Source of the DNA: Chryseobacterium sp. FP211-J200
Lineage (GTDB): Bacteria; Bacteroidota; Bacteroidia; Flavobacteriales; Weeksellaceae
Assembly: GCF_001643375.1 (NCBI RefSeq)
Contig: NZ_LSHB01000014.1
Location: 38,747-102,746 of the forward strand
Direction of reading: 5' to 3'
Length of the DNA stretch: 64,000 bases
In this document: piece by piece, positions 33,316-42,537 of the stretch
Layout of the letters: the number at the start of each line of letters is the position of its first letter
Position numbering within the stretch: the first letter of the stretch is position 1
Notes under the pieces: generated by a model
Databases searched by the model: none
What the model saw: only the letters and a program-made list of their open reading frames with translations
Told to the model about the DNA's origin: nothing
Translations under genes and position numbers: made by a program

Positions 33316-34227
33316 TTATTTTAAATTTATTCCTTGTAAATATTCTCTTTGTTTCTTTCTTTTGAACCACAAAATAGGCGTCAACAGCAAATGGAATACC
33401 AAAACTATTGGTGAGACTACCCAGATTGCTGTCATCAAATATACCTTAAAGAATTTTATCAGCAAAGGTCGTTTTTCTTTTTTATTGATAATCAATTTGC
33501 TCCAAATGGTGAAAATTTTGTTTCCCACTTTTTCCATTCGAACAAGAAAAGGACGGATTTCTACCGCACCATTTTTTACTAAATCGGGCTGCAGATTGGC
33601 AAAATCGCCTTTGTCCAAATAAGTTTTGATGATTTGGCCATATTTCCCTGCTCCATTGATTTCTTCGTCGGAAACGCCAGCTGCAGGCAACATTCCGGAA
33701 GCTTCTTTTTTTCCGGTTGTCAGCCATTTCAGAATGGTCAAAACACTGGTGTAATTGTCGTGCCTGTCTACCAATGCAATGTTTCCAACCAATTTGGCGT
33801 TCATTCTTTTCAGATAGACTTTTAGTTTTTCCTGAGAAAGCATCCACATATTTCGGGTTCCGGAGATGGTCACGATGGGCGTATCTTTCAAAATATTCTC
33901 AGCAAATCCACTTTTCAAAAATGAAATAACTGGAATTGATGGCGTAAGGTACCAAACCTGGTAGCCAAATAGAATCAAATCGAATTTGGTGTTCAAAACT
34001 TCATCGGAAGGTGGATAGATTTCGCTTGGGATTTGAAGGTAAGATTCGGGGAAAGTGTTGAAAAAAAAGTCGCTTGGCCAGGGAAAAGGGAAGTCTTTTT
34101 TCAGTTTGATATTGTAATAGGTGACTTTGTATTGTTCATTATTTTCAAACGGTTTGGCGACATTTTTTACAATATCTTCCAGTTGTCCCGTCTGCGAATA
34201 ATAAATGACAAGTATGTTTTTCTGCAT
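33316..34227 (-). CDS. darA: DarA-like flavodoxin-fold enzyme (dialkylresorcinol aromatase)
   Basis: The 303-residue protein starts with the FMN-binding flavodoxin pattern (LVIYYSQTGQLEDIV, residues ~5-19). A second FMN loop candidate (GTRNMWMLS) lies at ~143-151. It ends with two hydrophobic helices (~245-285). This matches DarA, the enzyme that aromatises the DarB product. Its position beside darB makes the assignment firm at family level. Confidence 0.85.
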   Translation of the reverse strand: MQKNILVIYYSQTGQLEDIVKNVAKPFENNEQYKVTYYNIKLKKDFPFPWPSDFFFNTFPESYLQIPSEIYPPSDEVLNTKFDLILFGYQVWYLTPSIPVISFLKSGFAENILKDTPIVTISGTRNMWMLSQEKLKVYLKRMNAKLVGNIALVDRHDNYTSVLTILKWLTTGKKEASGMLPAAGVSDEEINGAGKYGQIIKTYLDKGDFANLQPDLVKNGAVEIRPFLVRMEKVGNKIFTIWSKLIINKKEKRPLLIKFFKVYLMTAIWVVSPIVLVFHLLLTPILWFKRKKQREYLQGINLK

Positions 34228-34268
34228 CAGAATTTAATATAAAAACAAAAATAAGATTTTCAAATTTA

Positions 34269-37200
34269 TTATTTGCGTCTTAATACTTTAATTGATTCTG
34301 AATTGTGCTCTAAGTTAAAATTGAGATTGCCAGAAAGTTTGTTTTCTGTATTGAGGAAAATGATGGTTTCCGGTAAATCCGTGATTTCGGAAAGGTCAAA
34401 GTTCTGGTCAGAGATGAGGAGAACATCAATGGTTTTATAAATGTCAGAAAGGTTTTCGATGTAATTGAGTTTTCTTCTTTTGACTAAGTAATTTTGTTCC
34501 GCAACTTCCCGTTTCTCCTTATTTTTAATGAAACTAAATATCTTTCTACCAGCTTGCTGAATGGTCAGAAGGAAATCTTTCTGTCCATAATCATCAGCAA
34601 TATGAAGAATGGTTGCATCTTTTGCGATGTATTTATTTAATTCAAAATAAACCGATTTGTTTTTATTGAAATCGTCTTTGACCGCTTTTACAACTTCGGT
34701 TTCTTTGTAGAGAAAGCTTAGGAATAGTTTCTTTTTGAAGTAATTCTCATCCTCGATTTCGTTTCTCAGTTTAGTAAATTCATTTCGGAAGTTTGAATTG
34801 ATGTTTTTCGCGCGTTCTTTGTAAGTTGTTCCAAAACTCAAATCATCTTTGCTGATTCTGTCACCAACTTTCACCGTAATACTTCCATCATAAATAATGA
34901 AATCACCTTTCGGTAAAACTTCAGAATTCCCGTGAATGTAAAGTGGTAAAATGTCTAAACTAAATTCCTCAGCAAGATAAAAAGCACCTTTATGAAAACG
35001 CTTAACATCATTTGTGTATGACCTTTCAGCTTCTGGAAAAACGACAAGCGAATAACCTTGGTCAATTTTTTCTTTCAATTTTTCTTTTCCGTTTTCGATG
35101 CCTTGAGAAACCGGGAAAAAGCCCAACGCTTTCACGAGTTTTCCAAAAATAGGCGAATCATAGACCCAATCGTTCACAAGATAAACTATTTTGTGCGTCG
35201 TCATTCCAATCGCCAAAGTATCGAGGAACGACGTGTGATTTGCAATGATAATAGCTGGTTTGCTAAAATCTTCGTTCGGATTGGTAATGACCTTTTTCTT
35301 CACAAATGGATTTCCGTAAAGCACAGATTTCATAAACTTGGCCAAAATCAATTTGATAATATCCAAAGTTTTTCCTTTCGCGTTTTTTACGAAAACACTT
35401 CCAAGCGCAGAGAACATCAATCCGCCCAAACCATAATAAATAAACAGAATCACAGAATGTAAAAACAGTCTGAAGGTAATTGGCGAAAGTCCTTTTTTGG
35501 TTCGGTTAATTATTAAAAATCTAAACCAAAACGGATATAAAGTTGAGGTAATGATAATCACAGACAGCATTCCAATTAGTGCTACCAAAGCTAATGAATG
35601 CAACGCCGGGTGTTTTGCAAAAATCAAAGAACCGATGGACAGAATCGTCGTGAAAACTGCCAGAATAATTGAAATTCTGTACGTCGGAAGTTCATTTTTT
35701 CCTGTCGTATGTTCTTTCTGCATTGCCTTTGTGAGAAAAATACTGAAATCATCTCCAACGCCGAAAACCAATGTGCAAACAACGGTGCTGAAAATATTCA
35801 GTTCTAATCCTAAAAGAAATAAAATTCCCGCTGTCACAACGCCCGTGAGAACAATCGGAAACATGGTGAGAAGGGTCAATTCAAAATTTCTGAAGAAAAC
35901 GATAATCGTTAAAACAATGGCCAAAAGCGAATAATTAATCAAGGTGTTGAAATCTCTTTTCAGCAATCCCAAAAAGTTCTCGTTCATTTGTTGGCGGTCG
36001 ATGGCGATGGCGTCGTGTTTCTTTTCAACGTCTTTGATGAAAGCATCTCTTTTCTTTTCGTCCACTTTTACGACATTCGAAACGGTGTAAAAACCATTTT
36101 CCTGACTGAGAAATTCTGAGATTTGAAGGGCTTTTATTTTTTCGTAATCTTTTAAACTTAATGTAGAATAGTTTTTATTTAAATTTTCATTAAACTGATT
36201 GAATGCTGAAGAGTTAAAACCAAATTTATTTCCGTTGCTAACGAGTTCCGAAACAGTTTCATTTTTCTTGTTTTCGTTCCAGAATTTTTGCCAGATTTCT
36301 ACTTTTTTCTGTTGATCCTTTTCAGAGAGAACAACGTTCCCAAGCGAATTGTAACTTAAGATTTTACCTTCTTTTTTTTCTGTCTCCAAAAACTTGCTCA
36401 AGTCTGAGTTTCTTGCCAAAGCTTCTTCCTCAGAATTTCCGTAAGAAATGGTGTAAATAGATTTTGAAGTGATGTCAGACAATTTTTCAAGTTTTGCCTC
36501 ACTTATTTTTAAATCTTTCGGAATGTAATTCAGGTCGCCAATATCATCATTAAAACCAACGTGCCTGAAACCAAACAGACAGGCGATAATTACAAGCGAA
36601 CAACCAATAATCAAAGGTTTGTTTTTCTCATAAGGATAATGCCCGATTTTATCGATGAAATTGGTATTCAGTTCACCTGATTTTTCTTTCGGATGATACA
36701 ATTGCGGAACAATAATCAATGCCAAAACCGACGAAAACAGAACTGTAATCGAGGCAAAAAGTCCCAAATCTTTCAAAGCTTCCGAGCGTACAAAAACCAA
36801 ACATAAAAATGAAACCGCCGTAGTTGCACTGCTCAGAATAATCGGCTGGGTAATTTCTTTGTAAAGTTCTTCAATATTGTTGTTGTGCTTATAATGCGTG
36901 AGAATGTGGAGTGCATAATCAATTGTAATTCCAATTAAAATGGCTCCGACGCTTAATGAAATGGCTGAAATTTTATCTTTAATAAAATACAAAACCATCA
37001 ACGCGAGCAATACCGAAAATAAAGTCGGAAGAAAAATAACGATGGGTGTGAAAAAACTTCTAAAATAATAAATCAACAAAATCATTAGCACAGTCATCGA
37101 AATAATAACCGTATTCTGAATATCTTTCTTGATTTGTTGCGCATTCGCAACAGCAATTACCGGCGAACCAAAATAACTCAGCTCAGTTTTTCCGTTAAAT

Positions 37201-37922
37201 TCTTTGTTGAGATTATCTTTAATTTCATTAAGTTGATTGACGAAAACCTCGTTATTTTTGGTGTCGTTGCTTTTGTTTTTCGGTTCGATGAAGAGCAGCA
37301 GGTTTTTTCCGTCTTTGGTTACGACGTAATTGTCTTCGAGCTTGAAATCTTTACTGATGTTTAATGCGTTCAGTTTTTTGATTCCAAGAAAAGTAATTCC
37401 CAGCGGATCTTTTTTTATGAATTCTTTCGTCACCAAACTCGTTGGGGAAACCAAAGAAACGTAATTGCTCTCAACCTGTTTGGCGATGCTGTCTTTGTTG
37501 AGCTTTCTTTCAATTTCCTGATAATCGTTGTCGTCTAAAAATAAAGGCAAATTCTGATTGACAAAATCAAACGTTTCTGAAATCTCGTTGTCATTCACTT
37601 TTCCCTGAATCGAGCCTATATATTTCTGTAAAGGTTTTGTTTTTTCTAAAAATTGGTCAGCTGTCTCTGATAGTTGGAAATTATCGTCCTTCGATTTCTT
37701 TTCGATAATGACAATGATTTTATCTGAAAAATTAAGTTGTTTCAGAACTTTCGCTGTTAAGTCAGACTTTTCGTTTTTCGGGATGATTTGATTGATGTCT
37801 TCTTCAAAGTTGATCTTCGAAGCCAAGAACAAACACAAAACAGCAATTCCCAAAGCCACAGCGACGGAAATAAATCGATTTTTGGAAATCAGATAATATA
37901 AATAGATGAAAAAACGATGCAC
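34269..37922 (-). CDS. RND/MMPL-type membrane protein fused to a PlsC-like acyltransferase
   Basis: The 1217-residue protein has an RND exporter architecture over residues ~1-850: TM1 near 15-35, an extracytoplasmic domain, SVGAILIGITIDYALHI (~320), a second domain, then VVCTLVFGVGDDFSIFL. A glycerolphosphate acyltransferase domain follows (~880-1080) with NHTSFLD (His896-x4-Asp901) and the later FPEAERS motif. A ~130-residue C-terminal domain resembles a methyltransferase-like Rossmann remnant (ATILHIADDYGQKDFL). It heads the long minus operon and probably couples acylation to transport of pigment or lipid. Confidence 0.87.
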   Translation of the reverse strand: MHRFFIYLYYLISKNRFISVAVALGIAVLCLFLASKINFEEDINQIIPKNEKSDLTAKVLKQLNFSDKIIVIIEKKSKDDNFQLSETADQFLEKTKPLQKYIGSIQGKVNDNEISETFDFVNQNLPLFLDDNDYQEIERKLNKDSIAKQVESNYVSLVSPTSLVTKEFIKKDPLGITFLGIKKLNALNISKDFKLEDNYVVTKDGKNLLLFIEPKNKSNDTKNNEVFVNQLNEIKDNLNKEFNGKTELSYFGSPVIAVANAQQIKKDIQNTVIISMTVLMILLIYYFRSFFTPIVIFLPTLFSVLLALMVLYFIKDKISAISLSVGAILIGITIDYALHILTHYKHNNNIEELYKEITQPIILSSATTAVSFLCLVFVRSEALKDLGLFASITVLFSSVLALIIVPQLYHPKEKSGELNTNFIDKIGHYPYEKNKPLIIGCSLVIIACLFGFRHVGFNDDIGDLNYIPKDLKISEAKLEKLSDITSKSIYTISYGNSEEEALARNSDLSKFLETEKKEGKILSYNSLGNVVLSEKDQQKKVEIWQKFWNENKKNETVSELVSNGNKFGFNSSAFNQFNENLNKNYSTLSLKDYEKIKALQISEFLSQENGFYTVSNVVKVDEKKRDAFIKDVEKKHDAIAIDRQQMNENFLGLLKRDFNTLINYSLLAIVLTIIVFFRNFELTLLTMFPIVLTGVVTAGILFLLGLELNIFSTVVCTLVFGVGDDFSIFLTKAMQKEHTTGKNELPTYRISIILAVFTTILSIGSLIFAKHPALHSLALVALIGMLSVIIITSTLYPFWFRFLIINRTKKGLSPITFRLFLHSVILFIYYGLGGLMFSALGSVFVKNAKGKTLDIIKLILAKFMKSVLYGNPFVKKKVITNPNEDFSKPAIIIANHTSFLDTLAIGMTTHKIVYLVNDWVYDSPIFGKLVKALGFFPVSQGIENGKEKLKEKIDQGYSLVVFPEAERSYTNDVKRFHKGAFYLAEEFSLDILPLYIHGNSEVLPKGDFIIYDGSITVKVGDRISKDDLSFGTTYKERAKNINSNFRNEFTKLRNEIEDENYFKKKLFLSFLYKETEVVKAVKDDFNKNKSVYFELNKYIAKDATILHIADDYGQKDFLLTIQQAGRKIFSFIKNKEKREVAEQNYLVKRRKLNYIENLSDIYKTIDVLLISDQNFDLSEITDLPETIIFLNTENKLSGNLNFNLEHNSESIKVLRRK

Positions 37923-38068
37923 TTTGAATTTGGTTCCGCTGTATTTCTACAGCTAAGAAATGGTTAGGGTTTTTGTGTTTTAGAACTTATTCATTTTCAA
38001 GGACTAAAATCGAAATTCTTATAAATTTGAGTCTGCGAATTTAATAAAAAAGTTAAGATTTTGAAAGT

Positions 38069-38099
38069 CAAAACTAGACTAATTTTTGTGGAAAATCAA
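38069..38099 (-). promoter_or_regulatory. Candidate promoter of the long minus-strand pigment operon
   Basis: On the minus strand a TTG (38099-38097) is followed after 20 bp by TAGTTTTG (38076-38069), a full match to the Bacteroidota TTG-N~20-TAnnTTTG pattern. It would give a ~140-nt leader before the ATG at 37922. Confidence 0.5.
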
Positions 38100-38162
38100 T
38101 AATATATATAAGGTATAGACAGGAGAAATAATTGTTAAAATGATTAATTACAAAAAAACGCC

Positions 38163-38170
38163 TACTTTTG
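38163..38170 (+). promoter_or_regulatory. Candidate -7 box of topA
   Basis: TACTTTTG fits TAnnTTTG and ends 15 bp before the ATG at 38186. This favours the ATG over the TTG at 38168, which lies inside the box. A well-spaced -33 TTG is not seen. Confidence 0.45.
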
Positions 38171-38185
38171 CAAAAATTTTTCAGG

Positions 38186-40756
38186 ATGCCAAAAAACTTA
38201 GTGATTGTCGAATCTCCGGCAAAAGCAAAAACAATTCAGAAATATTTAGGTTCAGATTTCGAGGTCAAATCCAGCTTCGGACACATCCGCGATCTGCCTA
38301 AAAAGGGAATGGGAATCGACTTGTCGAATTTCACGCCCGACTATGAAGTGTCTGCTGACAAGAAGAAGTTGGTGGCAGAATTGAAAGCCTCTGTGAAAAA
38401 AGCCGATATGGTTTGGCTGGCTTCCGATGAGGACCGCGAAGGAGAAGCGATTGCCTGGCATTTGGCGGACGAATTAAAATTAAAACCCGAAAATAGAAAA
38501 AGGATCGTTTTCCACGAGATCACCAAAAATGCGATCTTGAAAGCCATCGATAATCCAAGAGATATCGACCAGAATTTGGTTAACGCACAACAAGCAAGAC
38601 GAGTTCTGGATAGGATCGTTGGTTTCGAAATGTCACCAGTTCTTTGGAAAAAAGTGAAAACTGGACTTTCTGCAGGACGTGTACAATCCGTTGCTGTAAG
38701 ATTGGTGGTTGAAAGAGAAAAAGAGATCCGTGAGTTCACACCGAAACCGAGTTTCAAATTAGAAGGGATTTTCCTTAATAATGCGCAGCAGGAGATCTTG
38801 GCGAAATTGAAAAAAGATTTCGAGAAAGAATCTGATGCAGAGAACTTCCTGAACTTAGCCAAGACCACAGACTTCAAAGTTCTGAATGTAGAGACCAAAC
38901 CAGGAACTAGAACAGCCTCTGCACCGTTCACGACTTCTACTTTGCAACAGGAAGCTTCTTCCAGACTTGGATACAATGTAACTTCCACGATGCGTTTGGC
39001 GCAGAGACTTTACGAAGAAGGATTTATCACTTATATGAGAACGGATTCCGTGAATCTTTCTCAGGAAGCCATCAATGGTGCAAAAGCACAGATCGTTTCT
39101 GAATACGGTGAGAATTATTCCAAGCCAAGAAATTACACGACAAAATCATCTTCTGCACAGGAAGCTCACGAGGCGATCCGCCCGACAGATTTCGCTTTGA
39201 AATCCATTGGTGACGCGCAGTTGAACAAATTATACCAATTAATCTACAGACGAACTTTGGCGTCTCAAATGGAGAATGCGAAGATCGAGAAAACTGTGAT
39301 CGAAATTGGAAACGCCAAGTTGCCACAACACTTCGAAGCGCAAGGTGAAGTCATTATTTTCGATGGTTTCCTTAAGGCTTACGGCATTGTGAAAACGGAG
39401 GACGAAGATGACGAAAGCAACGAAAAATTGTTACCAAAAGTTTCCGTTGGCGAAGCTTTAGACTATAAAAAAATTACCGCGACAGAAAAATTCACGAGAC
39501 CATCCGCAAGATTTACGGAAGCTGGTTTGGTGAAAAAACTGGAAGAGTTAGGCATCGGTCGTCCATCGACTTACGCACCAACCATTCAGACCATTCAGAA
39601 TCGTGAGTATGTAGATAAGAGAGAACTTGAGCCACAAACGAGAGAGATCGTGAAAATGACATTGGGGAAATCTGGTGTCAAAAAAGAGGTGCTTCAGGAG
39701 AAATTCGGTGGTGATAAGAATAAATTTATCCCAACCGATATTGGTGAGGTTGTGAATGATTTCCTGACCAATAATTTTGCTGAGATCCTGGATTACGGTT
39801 TCACGGCGAAAGTTGAAGAAAGTTTTGACCACATTGCAAATGGCGACCAGAAGTGGAAGGAGATGATGACGGATTTCTATTCCAAATTCCATCCAAGGAT
39901 TGAAGACGTTGAGGAAAATGCAGACCGTGCGAATGGTGAAAGGATCTTGGGTGTTGACCCGAAATCCGGTAAAAATGTTCACGCAAGAATTGGAAGATTC
40001 GGACCGATGATCCAGATCGGAGAACAGGATGACGAGGAGAAGCCAATCTTTGCCTCATTGATGGCGCATCAGAATATCGCAACCATCACTTTGGAAGACG
40101 CTTTGGAAGTGTTCAGACTGCCTTTCGATTTGAAAGAAGTTGACGGACAACCTGTTGCTGTTGGTGTTGGAAGATTCGGACCGTATGTGAAATGGGGCGA
40201 GACCTACATCAGCATTCCGAAAGGTGAAGACCCACTTTCCGTGGATCAAAACCGTGCAGAGGAAATCATCAACGAAAAGAAAGTGGCAGACGCGCCAATC
40301 GCAAGCTACAAAGGTGAACCAGTGACGAAAGGAACGGGAAGATTCGGACCTTTTATCAAATACCAAAGTATCTTCATCAACGTTCCGAAACGCTATAACT
40401 TCGATAATCTATCTCAAAGCGACATCAATGAACTCATCGATGCTAAATTGGAGAAAGAGGCCAACCGATACATCCAACATTGGGAAGCCGAAAAGATCTC
40501 CATCGAGAATGCGAGATGGGGACCGATCGTGAAACACGGCAAGAACATCCACAAGATCCCGAAAAAGAAAGACGACACCAAGTACGAAGCAGACGAACTA
40601 AAAGACGTTTCCCTGGGTGAGGTGAAAAAATGGATCACAGCGCAAGACCCAAAAGCCTTCGTTGAGAAAAAGAAACCTGCAGCGAAAAAGCCAGCGGCCA
40701 AAAAAGCAACCACTGCGAAGAAAGCACCGGCAAAGAAACCTGCTGCTAAGAAGTAA
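38186..40756 (+). CDS. topA: DNA topoisomerase I
   Basis: Type IA topoisomerase of 856 residues that relaxes negative supercoils. It has the TOPRIM domain (LVIVESPAKAKTI, then ASDEDREGEAIAWH), the GLSAGRVQSVAVRL motif, and the catalytic Tyr283 in FITYMRTDS. Three C-terminal repeats with GRFGP(F/Y/M) motifs (about residues 590-760) replace the zinc ribbons of E. coli TopA. A Lys/Ala/Pro-rich tail ends the protein. The ATG at 38186 is preferred over the TTG six codons upstream because that overlaps a promoter-like box. Confidence 0.97.
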   Translation: MPKNLVIVESPAKAKTIQKYLGSDFEVKSSFGHIRDLPKKGMGIDLSNFTPDYEVSADKKKLVAELKASVKKADMVWLASDEDREGEAIAWHLADELKLKPENRKRIVFHEITKNAILKAIDNPRDIDQNLVNAQQARRVLDRIVGFEMSPVLWKKVKTGLSAGRVQSVAVRLVVEREKEIREFTPKPSFKLEGIFLNNAQQEILAKLKKDFEKESDAENFLNLAKTTDFKVLNVETKPGTRTASAPFTTSTLQQEASSRLGYNVTSTMRLAQRLYEEGFITYMRTDSVNLSQEAINGAKAQIVSEYGENYSKPRNYTTKSSSAQEAHEAIRPTDFALKSIGDAQLNKLYQLIYRRTLASQMENAKIEKTVIEIGNAKLPQHFEAQGEVIIFDGFLKAYGIVKTEDEDDESNEKLLPKVSVGEALDYKKITATEKFTRPSARFTEAGLVKKLEELGIGRPSTYAPTIQTIQNREYVDKRELEPQTREIVKMTLGKSGVKKEVLQEKFGGDKNKFIPTDIGEVVNDFLTNNFAEILDYGFTAKVEESFDHIANGDQKWKEMMTDFYSKFHPRIEDVEENADRANGERILGVDPKSGKNVHARIGRFGPMIQIGEQDDEEKPIFASLMAHQNIATITLEDALEVFRLPFDLKEVDGQPVAVGVGRFGPYVKWGETYISIPKGEDPLSVDQNRAEEIINEKKVADAPIASYKGEPVTKGTGRFGPFIKYQSIFINVPKRYNFDNLSQSDINELIDAKLEKEANRYIQHWEAEKISIENARWGPIVKHGKNIHKIPKKKDDTKYEADELKDVSLGEVKKWITAQDPKAFVEKKKPAAKKPAAKKATTAKKAPAKKPAAKK

Positions 40757-40777
40757 TAGTTTTTAAACTTAAAATAT

Positions 40778-40816
40778 AAAACCCCTTTTGATGATCTTCA
40801 AGAGGGGTTTTGTTTT
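40778..40816 (+). terminator. Terminator of topA
   Basis: AACCCCTTTTGA pairs with TCAAGAGGGGTT across a TGATCT loop and is followed by TTGTTTT. The upstream A-run also lets it serve the opposing gene at 40853. Confidence 0.85.
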
Positions 40817-40852
40817 ATTATTAATTGGAGATACGAGTTAGGAAACTAGATA

Positions 40853-41404
40853 TTATTTTTCAAACTTTCCATTTTCAGTGATTTTTGTTTCCCAGCCTTG
40901 TGTAATTGCTTGGCCTTGGTCTACGAAAACTTCCATGGATGAAACTTTGTGATTTGAAATCTTGCTTGAAAGATGATTCACATTGTCAATACGTTTGAAA
41001 ACAAGCAATGAATCAATGATGTTGAAATATTGGTCGTAATTTATCAAGTACCAATCTACTTGATTTATTTTTTTCGAGGAGATAATAATTGACAAAAAAT
41101 TTTTTGAAACATCAATTTTTCGGCAGAAGTAAAACCCTTTAGATCTTTCATCAAGAGAGTTCAGATGTAACAATTTGATGGCTTTATCATCTAGTTTAGT
41201 TCCTTTGTTTAAAATAGTATCAGTTTCACTAAGATTCTGAAAATCAATCTTTTTTAAATAAGTTTCAAAATCTATGTTGCCCTCTTTTAACGCTTTATTA
41301 ATTGCTTGATCAGGACTTACATTCTTTTGTGAAAAGCAATTGACAAATACAAGTAATAACGACGATAAAAGGAAAATTCTGTGTATGTTTTTGGATTGAT
41401 TCAT
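40853..41404 (-). CDS. Secreted protein of unknown function
   Basis: The 183-residue protein has a signal peptide (IFLLSSLLLVFVNCFSQ); the cysteine in VNC could be a lipobox. The mature part alternates short helices and strands (KSKGFYFCRK is not a known motif). I do not recognise the family. It stands alone, convergent to topA and facing a 400-bp stretch with no genes. The codon use looks like the surrounding genome. Confidence 0.6.
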   Translation of the reverse strand: MNQSKNIHRIFLLSSLLLVFVNCFSQKNVSPDQAINKALKEGNIDFETYLKKIDFQNLSETDTILNKGTKLDDKAIKLLHLNSLDERSKGFYFCRKIDVSKNFLSIIISSKKINQVDWYLINYDQYFNIIDSLLVFKRIDNVNHLSSKISNHKVSSMEVFVDQGQAITQGWETKITENGKFEK

Positions 41405-41789
41405 TTTGCTGGGTATTAATAATAAGTCTATCTGAAAAAGTAGTGTTTGTTAGATAAGCAATGTTTTTTCCCAATGAAAAATCATAACAAGAGGATGATA
41501 AGACTCCGCTGCGCAAAGTCTCCCGACTTTGAGCACATCTCACTCATCATAACAATTATTAACTACTCAAATATACCCACAATTCCCAATCCACCCAAAA
41601 ACACCCACAACACACCCTTTTGCACTTCAGACAATACCTTTATCCCAGCTAATGAAATGACAAGTACTCTTGGTTTATACCAATTGCATAACAGGGCCGC
41701 TTTGGAAAGATATAGCATTCACGAATTTACGCCTTGGTAAACTGATGGGTGTTTGACTGAAGGTTACGGTACTAAGCTTTTGTCAAAGT
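41405..41789. other. Gene-free stretch with a small hairpin
   Basis: No convincing gene is seen. It holds a perfect small hairpin AAAGTC-TCCC-GACTTT (41515-41530), bracketed by GATGATAAGA and TCATCAT words on either side. This is reminiscent of other dispersed palindromic elements. A possible 97-codon frame on the plus strand has no recognisable features. Confidence 0.5.
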
Positions 41790-41971
41790 AGTGTTATAGG
41801 TTACCCGAGTATTATTATAGGGTAGTCGACTATTGTTACAGGTTACCCGAGTATTGTTACAGGTTGTCGGAGTATTATTACAGGTTGCCAGATTATTATT
41901 ACAGGTTACCGGAGTATTGTTACAGGTTACCGGAGTATTATTATAGAGTACCGAAGTAGTATTATAGATAG
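41790..41971. repeat. Array of eight 21-bp tandem repeats
   Basis: Eight consecutive 21-bp units run 41790-41957, plus a partial ninth. The consensus is ATTRTTACAGGTTACC followed by SGAGT. Unit boundaries fall exactly every 21 bp at 41790, 41811, 41832, 41853, 41874, 41895, 41916 and 41937. Most units contain GGTTACC, a short palindrome. Units differ by 1-6 bases, so the array is not a recent slippage product. Confidence 0.9.
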
Positions 41972-42326
41972 TTTTTAAGACGGAAAGGTATTATAGCAAG
42001 CGCTATCAACACTCTGGGATGCTTCACAACTAGAGTGGGAAGGGATAACGGTTGTCTATTTTGCCAGTGCAGTGTGTTGTCAAGACCGGAAGTGATGTTT
42101 TTATTAGTGGTCAAACTTTGAATAGCAGATTGATTTCTGTGTAGTCTCTTACTTTCTGCACGGTGGCTACAGTCTTGTCTCCCATTTTGAAGATCGTTTC
42201 CTTTTCTTCCGAAGTCAATCCTTGCAGAAATGGCGCGAGTAGCGTTCTGCATTCTTGTAATTTTTCTGTCACTTCCGCAATCACGGTTTGAGTAATTTCA
42301 ACGCTGATTTGATTTTTTGTACTCAT
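41972..42326 (-). pseudogene. Decayed conserved Bacteroidota gene
   Basis: An intact 71-codon start (42326-42111) reads as the N-terminal half of a family with LQECRTLLAPFLQGLTSEEK and FKMGDKTVATVQKVRDY. That family, as I recall it, runs ~150-180 residues. After a frameshift, remnants of the rest appear in other frames: ITSGLDNTLHWQ and then EASQSVDSACYNTFPS, resembling the family's LDDT and VDSAxxIYNDLxxRFPS end. The first part may still be translated. Confidence 0.5.
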
Positions 42327-42537
42327 CGTTTGTGTATTTAATTTGTTAAACAGTTTAAAATTAGCGAATTAAAACATATGATTGTTTTTCATGGGTTAAT
42401 TTTTTATTGATTTAATGATTTTTGAGAATAAATATCTTAAAATCAAAAGATTAAATTTCTGCTTTTTAAAAAGCCAAGCCGAAACCGCAGGACACTCCCC
42501 GCAAGCATTTCCATTAATTTAGCTGAAAATCAAATCA

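Noticed and set aside
33575..33600. A word like TCGGGCTGCAGATT shared with family A copy 1
   Set aside because: It lies in darA coding sequence in a normal codon context and the rest of the family A blocks are missing, so it is taken as chance.
38341..38988. A 215-codon open frame opposite topA
   Set aside because: Serine/phenylalanine-rich antisense shadow of topA with no motif or start context.
41447..41740. A 97-codon plus-strand frame in the gene-poor gap
   Set aside because: Unusual composition, crosses a hairpin, and has no recognisable feature; kept only as a remark in the gap entry.
41790..41971. CRISPR array
   Set aside because: The 21-bp units abut without spacers and no cas gene is near.
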